Below, one piece after another: positions 32,101-33,788 of a stretch of 33,788 nt of DNA. The position numbers and the translations under genes were made by a program. Position 1 is the first letter of the stretch. Each line of letters opens with the position of its first letter. The notes beneath the pieces were generated by a model. That model searched no databases, had not been told where the DNA came from, and worked only from the letters and a program-made list of their open reading frames with translations. Source of the DNA: Alphaproteobacteria bacterium UBA2784 (GTDB lineage: Bacteria; Pseudomonadota; Alphaproteobacteria; Micropepsales; Micropepsaceae); NCBI GenBank assembly GCA_002352285.1, contig DEIC01000076.1, positions 36,672 through 70,459 of the forward strand, read 5' to 3'.

Positions 32101-32496
32101 GCCCGCGCCATGCGCCGCCAGATCATCAAAGGAAAGATCGCACGCACCCTTGGGCGCACGCCGCCGCCCCAGCGTGATGAGGCGCGACAGGTTGCCATAG
32201 GCGGCGCGATCCTGCGGCAGGCAGATGAAGGCCGCACCATCATTGAGCACGATGCGCGTGCCGGTGATGAGGCGCAAGGCTTGCGGATTTTCGCCTTGCG
32301 CGCGCAAGGCGGCGCTGACCTCCCTTATGCGGTCATAGGCCTGCACCACACCGGCGAACGTGTTCACATCGGCAATGGCGATGGCAGACAGCCCCAGTTC
32401 AAAGGCGCGGTCGATCAGTTCGCGCGGATGTGAGGCGCTCTCCAGAAAGGAATAGCAGCTCATCGCCGCCAATTCTGCGTAAGGCGGGATATTCAT
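29200..32496 (-). CDS. dnaE2: error-prone DNA polymerase III alpha subunit DnaE2
   Basis: 1098-residue C-family polymerase of the translesion type. The N-terminal PHP domain (about 1-200) opens with SFLESASHPRELIDRAFELG and has the DnaE2 form IADVNTFAGV. The palm holds LCQGRGSAANSAVCF (about 349-363) and PDIDVDFEHERREEVI (from about 391), whose aspartates bind the catalytic metals. The finger/HhH region (FGTYGFPESHAASFARLVY) and a C-terminal OB fold (VKIAGLVLVRQRPGTAKGTLFITLED) complete it. DnaE2 works with ImuB in damage-induced mutagenesis and lacks the DnaE1 tail for tau and proofreading. Its ATG overlaps the imuB stop (ATGA). The usual LexA box would lie before imuA, outside the window. 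Confidence 0.96.
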   Translation of the reverse strand: MNIPPYAELAAMSCYSFLESASHPRELIDRAFELGLSAIAIADVNTFAGVVQAYDRIREVSAALRAQGENPQALRLITGTRIVLNDGAAFICLPQDRAAYGNLSRLITLGRRRAPKGACDLSFDDLAAHGAGSCIIAVPPPDEGVEALARFQPLLLRARGAFGGALWLGASHHYGGANDLRLARLHHLAQTCGVPLTALGDVRYHHETRKTLHDAMMAIREGVTLEEAGYLLCANGERTLKPPAEMARLFRAFPDAVSQTMVIAARCRFDLASLKYEYPEEIITPGLTADEDLSRRTWEGARARYGDVIPPLVDQQLRRELFFIAKKEYAPFFLTVHEIVLFARSRGILCQGRGSAANSAVCFVLGITSVDPADGNCLFERFISDARNEPPDIDVDFEHERREEVIQHIYERYGRERAGLAATVIHYRWRRAIREAGKVMGLSEDVTASLARASWGWYADDVADSQMRELGLDPKSPKLSRALEIARGLMGFPRHLSQHVGGFVISRGLLSELVPIENAAMADRTVIEWDKDDIERLGLLKVDVLALGMLTCIRKAFDLIAAHGGPMLELASVPREDPAVYDMICDGDTIGVFQIESRAQMSMLPRLKPRCFYDLVIEVAIVRPGPIQGDMVHPYLRRREGKEIVNYPSAALREVLEKTLGVPLFQEQAMRIAIVGAGFTPAEADQLRRAMATFKKNGDIQRFRERFIGGMVANGYEQEFAERCFRQIEGFGTYGFPESHAASFARLVYVSAWLKRHHPAAFAAALLNSQPMGFYAPGQIIGDARRHGVSVRPIDVNESFWDSTLEAGADGALALRLGFREIKGLGEEAGQRIVAARAPRFQSMIDLARRADLDRAALMKLAGADACASLGLDRRQALWAAGGHRDKALPLFEAADAREMTRRAERNEKQPALLPMTPGSAVTEDYRALGYSLKAHPFSFLRARLSAEGCVSSRDLPLLRPDAWVKIAGLVLVRQRPGTAKGTLFITLEDEFGSANIIVWPHLFEPNRRTILSARLMRIEGRLQREGKVIHVIARRLFDVTALARTLDVDAAEALSGLARADEVARPAQDQRNKEIAQAMEFLVARETELRIRSRDFH

Positions 32497-33788
32497 CAGT
32501 GGAAAATCCCGTGCACGAACCAGCGCGGCGGCACGTCGCCGCCCATCGCGCCATCCCGGAACACCCAGTAACGGCGGCCCTCCTCGTCCTCGATGCGGTA
32601 ATAGTCGCGCACGCGATCACCTGTTGCCGCATCGCGCCACCATTCGGGTGCGATGCGCTCCGGCCCGTCGGCGCGCACAATGCGCCGCGCCACACGCCGC
32701 CAGCGCATCATCACGGGTGGATCATCCGGCACGGGGGCGATCACCTCAACCGGCTCAGGATCGGGCAGAAGCCGCGCGGGCCGGGGCGGCAGGCGGCGCA
32801 GACGCCGCATGATCTTTTCGCCAAAGGGCCGCACGCGGCGCACGGCGCGCTCGGGCACATGGCTGGCAAAGGGCGCGAGCGCATAGACTTTGGCCTCGCC
32901 CATGCGGCCGGAAAGCCGGTCCACCAGCTCATGCAGCGCAATTGGCGCGGTCTCAAGGCTGCGTTCTTTGGCCATCGCGGCAAAGACGGGCGTCGTGGTC
33001 ATCAGCGGATCACACATGGGTGCCCAGAGCCGCGCGGCCTCGATCCCCTCGCCGGGATCGATGCTCTCAAGCCGCATGGCCAGCAGTTTCGCCATGTGGC
33101 GCATGTCGCGCGTGGGCGCCGAAAGACCGATGCGGATGCGTTGTGTTTCCATGTCGGTGCGGAAGAAATCGAGCACCAGACGGCGCGCGCCCAGCCCGTG
33201 GCGTTCCAGATGACGGCACAGTGCGTCCGTCAGATGTGCGCAGATTTCCTGCAGCTGGGCAGGCGTTGAGACGGGTTCGGCAAAATCTGCGCGTGCTTCA
33301 TGGAGAAGGCGCTCGGCAATTTTGTTGGATGCAGGTTCGTCTTCACCCAGAAGGGCGGAAAGTTTCTGCGCCAGCGCCACGCCAAAGCGGTCGCGAAACC
33401 CTTCGCGCGGCAGACGCGCCAGATCATCAACACAGCGAAGCCCCAGCCGCGCCCATGCAGCAAGAACTTTGGCATCATCCGAAAGGGCAGCAGCCGGCAG
33501 GCGCGCCACCGCCTCCCTTGTTTTGCCGGGCGCAGCGATAAAGGGGCCCCCGCCAAAGCGGGCGAGCGCATGGGCCGCAACGCCCGTATCGGCAATGGCA
33601 ATGGCGGCAACAAGACCATGACGCGCCAGATCATCGCCGACCCTGCGACGCATGGCCGCCTCGCCACCGAATAGATGCGCAACCCCCTCAATGCCCAGCG
33701 CCAGCGCATCGGGGGCAAGGATGCGCACGGCGGGCGCAAAGCGCACGCACCAGCGCGCCAGCCGCATCAGGCGGCGCGCATCATCGGC
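32496..33788 (-). CDS. imuB: ImuB, Y-family polymerase-like protein (5' end beyond the window)
   Basis: At least 430 residues; the N-terminus is cut by the window edge, since the frame stays open through 33788 (ADDARRLMRLARW leads into the first visible ATG at 33767). SPxV-like RFAPAVRILAPDALALGIEGVAHLFGGE is the ImuB counterpart of the Y-family palm, followed by GVAAHALARFGGG and the helix-hairpin LARLPREGFRDRFGVALAQKL. The long C-terminal part with LLPDPEPVEVIAPVPDDPPVMMRWRRV and the end YWVFRDG...PRWFVHGIFH is typical of ImuB, which has lost polymerase activity and links DnaE2 to the beta clamp. It is translated just ahead of dnaE2 with an ATGA overlap; imuA should lie upstream. Confidence 0.94.
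   Translation of the reverse strand, partial: ADDARRLMRLARWCVRFAPAVRILAPDALALGIEGVAHLFGGEAAMRRRVGDDLARHGLVAAIAIADTGVAAHALARFGGGPFIAAPGKTREAVARLPAAALSDDAKVLAAWARLGLRCVDDLARLPREGFRDRFGVALAQKLSALLGEDEPASNKIAERLLHEARADFAEPVSTPAQLQEICAHLTDALCRHLERHGLGARRLVLDFFRTDMETQRIRIGLSAPTRDMRHMAKLLAMRLESIDPGEGIEAARLWAPMCDPLMTTTPVFAAMAKERSLETAPIALHELVDRLSGRMGEAKVYALAPFASHVPERAVRRVRPFGEKIMRRLRRLPPRPARLLPDPEPVEVIAPVPDDPPVMMRWRRVARRIVRADGPERIAPEWWRDAATGDRVRDYYRIEDEEGRRYWVFRDGAMGGDVPPRWFVHGIFH

Noticed and set aside
33768..33788. True start of imuB at 33767
   Set aside because: The frame is open to the window edge with ImuB-like residues ahead of that methionine, and the family's N-terminal palm is missing, so the gene is cut by the window.

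Overview
The window reads as ordinary chromosome of a GC-rich alphaproteobacterium. The signs are a PhaR-type regulator divergent from phaA-phaB, an imuB-dnaE2 mutagenesis cassette, FNR/FixK-like boxes, many ATGA-overlapping gene pairs and strong GC bias at third codon positions. I do not assign a genus. No rRNA, tRNA, CRISPR array, intact insertion sequence or prophage gene was seen.

Layout. 1-172: a five-armed intergenic repeat. 173-2197: a methyltransferase divergent from gloB and a DUF985-type cupin. 2209-3738 (minus): an ArsR regulator, a SRPBCC protein and a GST, with a probable ArsR operator upstream. 3803-5331 (minus): a compact type II restriction-modification pair (C5 methyltransferase plus HNH nuclease) directly downstream of phaA-phaB (5385-7318). 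7319-8271: the control region and phaR. 8297-11061: a [2Fe-2S] ferredoxin, a diiron ferritin-like oxidase and an output-less three-PAS protein, with one FNR/FixK-like box before the ferredoxin and another before the oxidase. 11134-13107: a second repeat copy and a PAS-GGDEF-EAL protein with a degenerate GGDEF motif. 13351-15134: a small hypothetical protein, an HTH/coiled-coil protein and a Rieske oxygenase. 15453-20468: a glycan/lipid-modification region with a GT2, a stand-alone LAB_N protein and a four-helix membrane protein on the minus strand, and two GT39-type integral membrane transferases on the plus strand. 20469-21248: a 780-base non-coding stretch full of dyads and a repeated octamer. 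21249-25870: a tight five-gene operon. 25910-28985 (minus): two EamA transporters and a CorA transporter, with the third repeat copy. 29200-33788 (minus): dnaE2 and the 3' part of imuB, which runs off the window.

The best candidate for an undescribed system is the 21249-25870 operon: a lysine 2,3-aminomutase with its lysine-specific residues intact, two different D-Ala-D-Ala-ligase-like ATP-grasp enzymes, a GNAT acetyltransferase and a cysteine-cluster protein. I infer a pathway that makes beta-lysine, joins it by amide bonds and possibly acetylates it; the product is unknown to me. Second is the probably oxygen-regulated ferredoxin / diiron oxidase / PAS module. Third is the five-armed repeat, whose arms differ in sequence but stay paired in all three copies.
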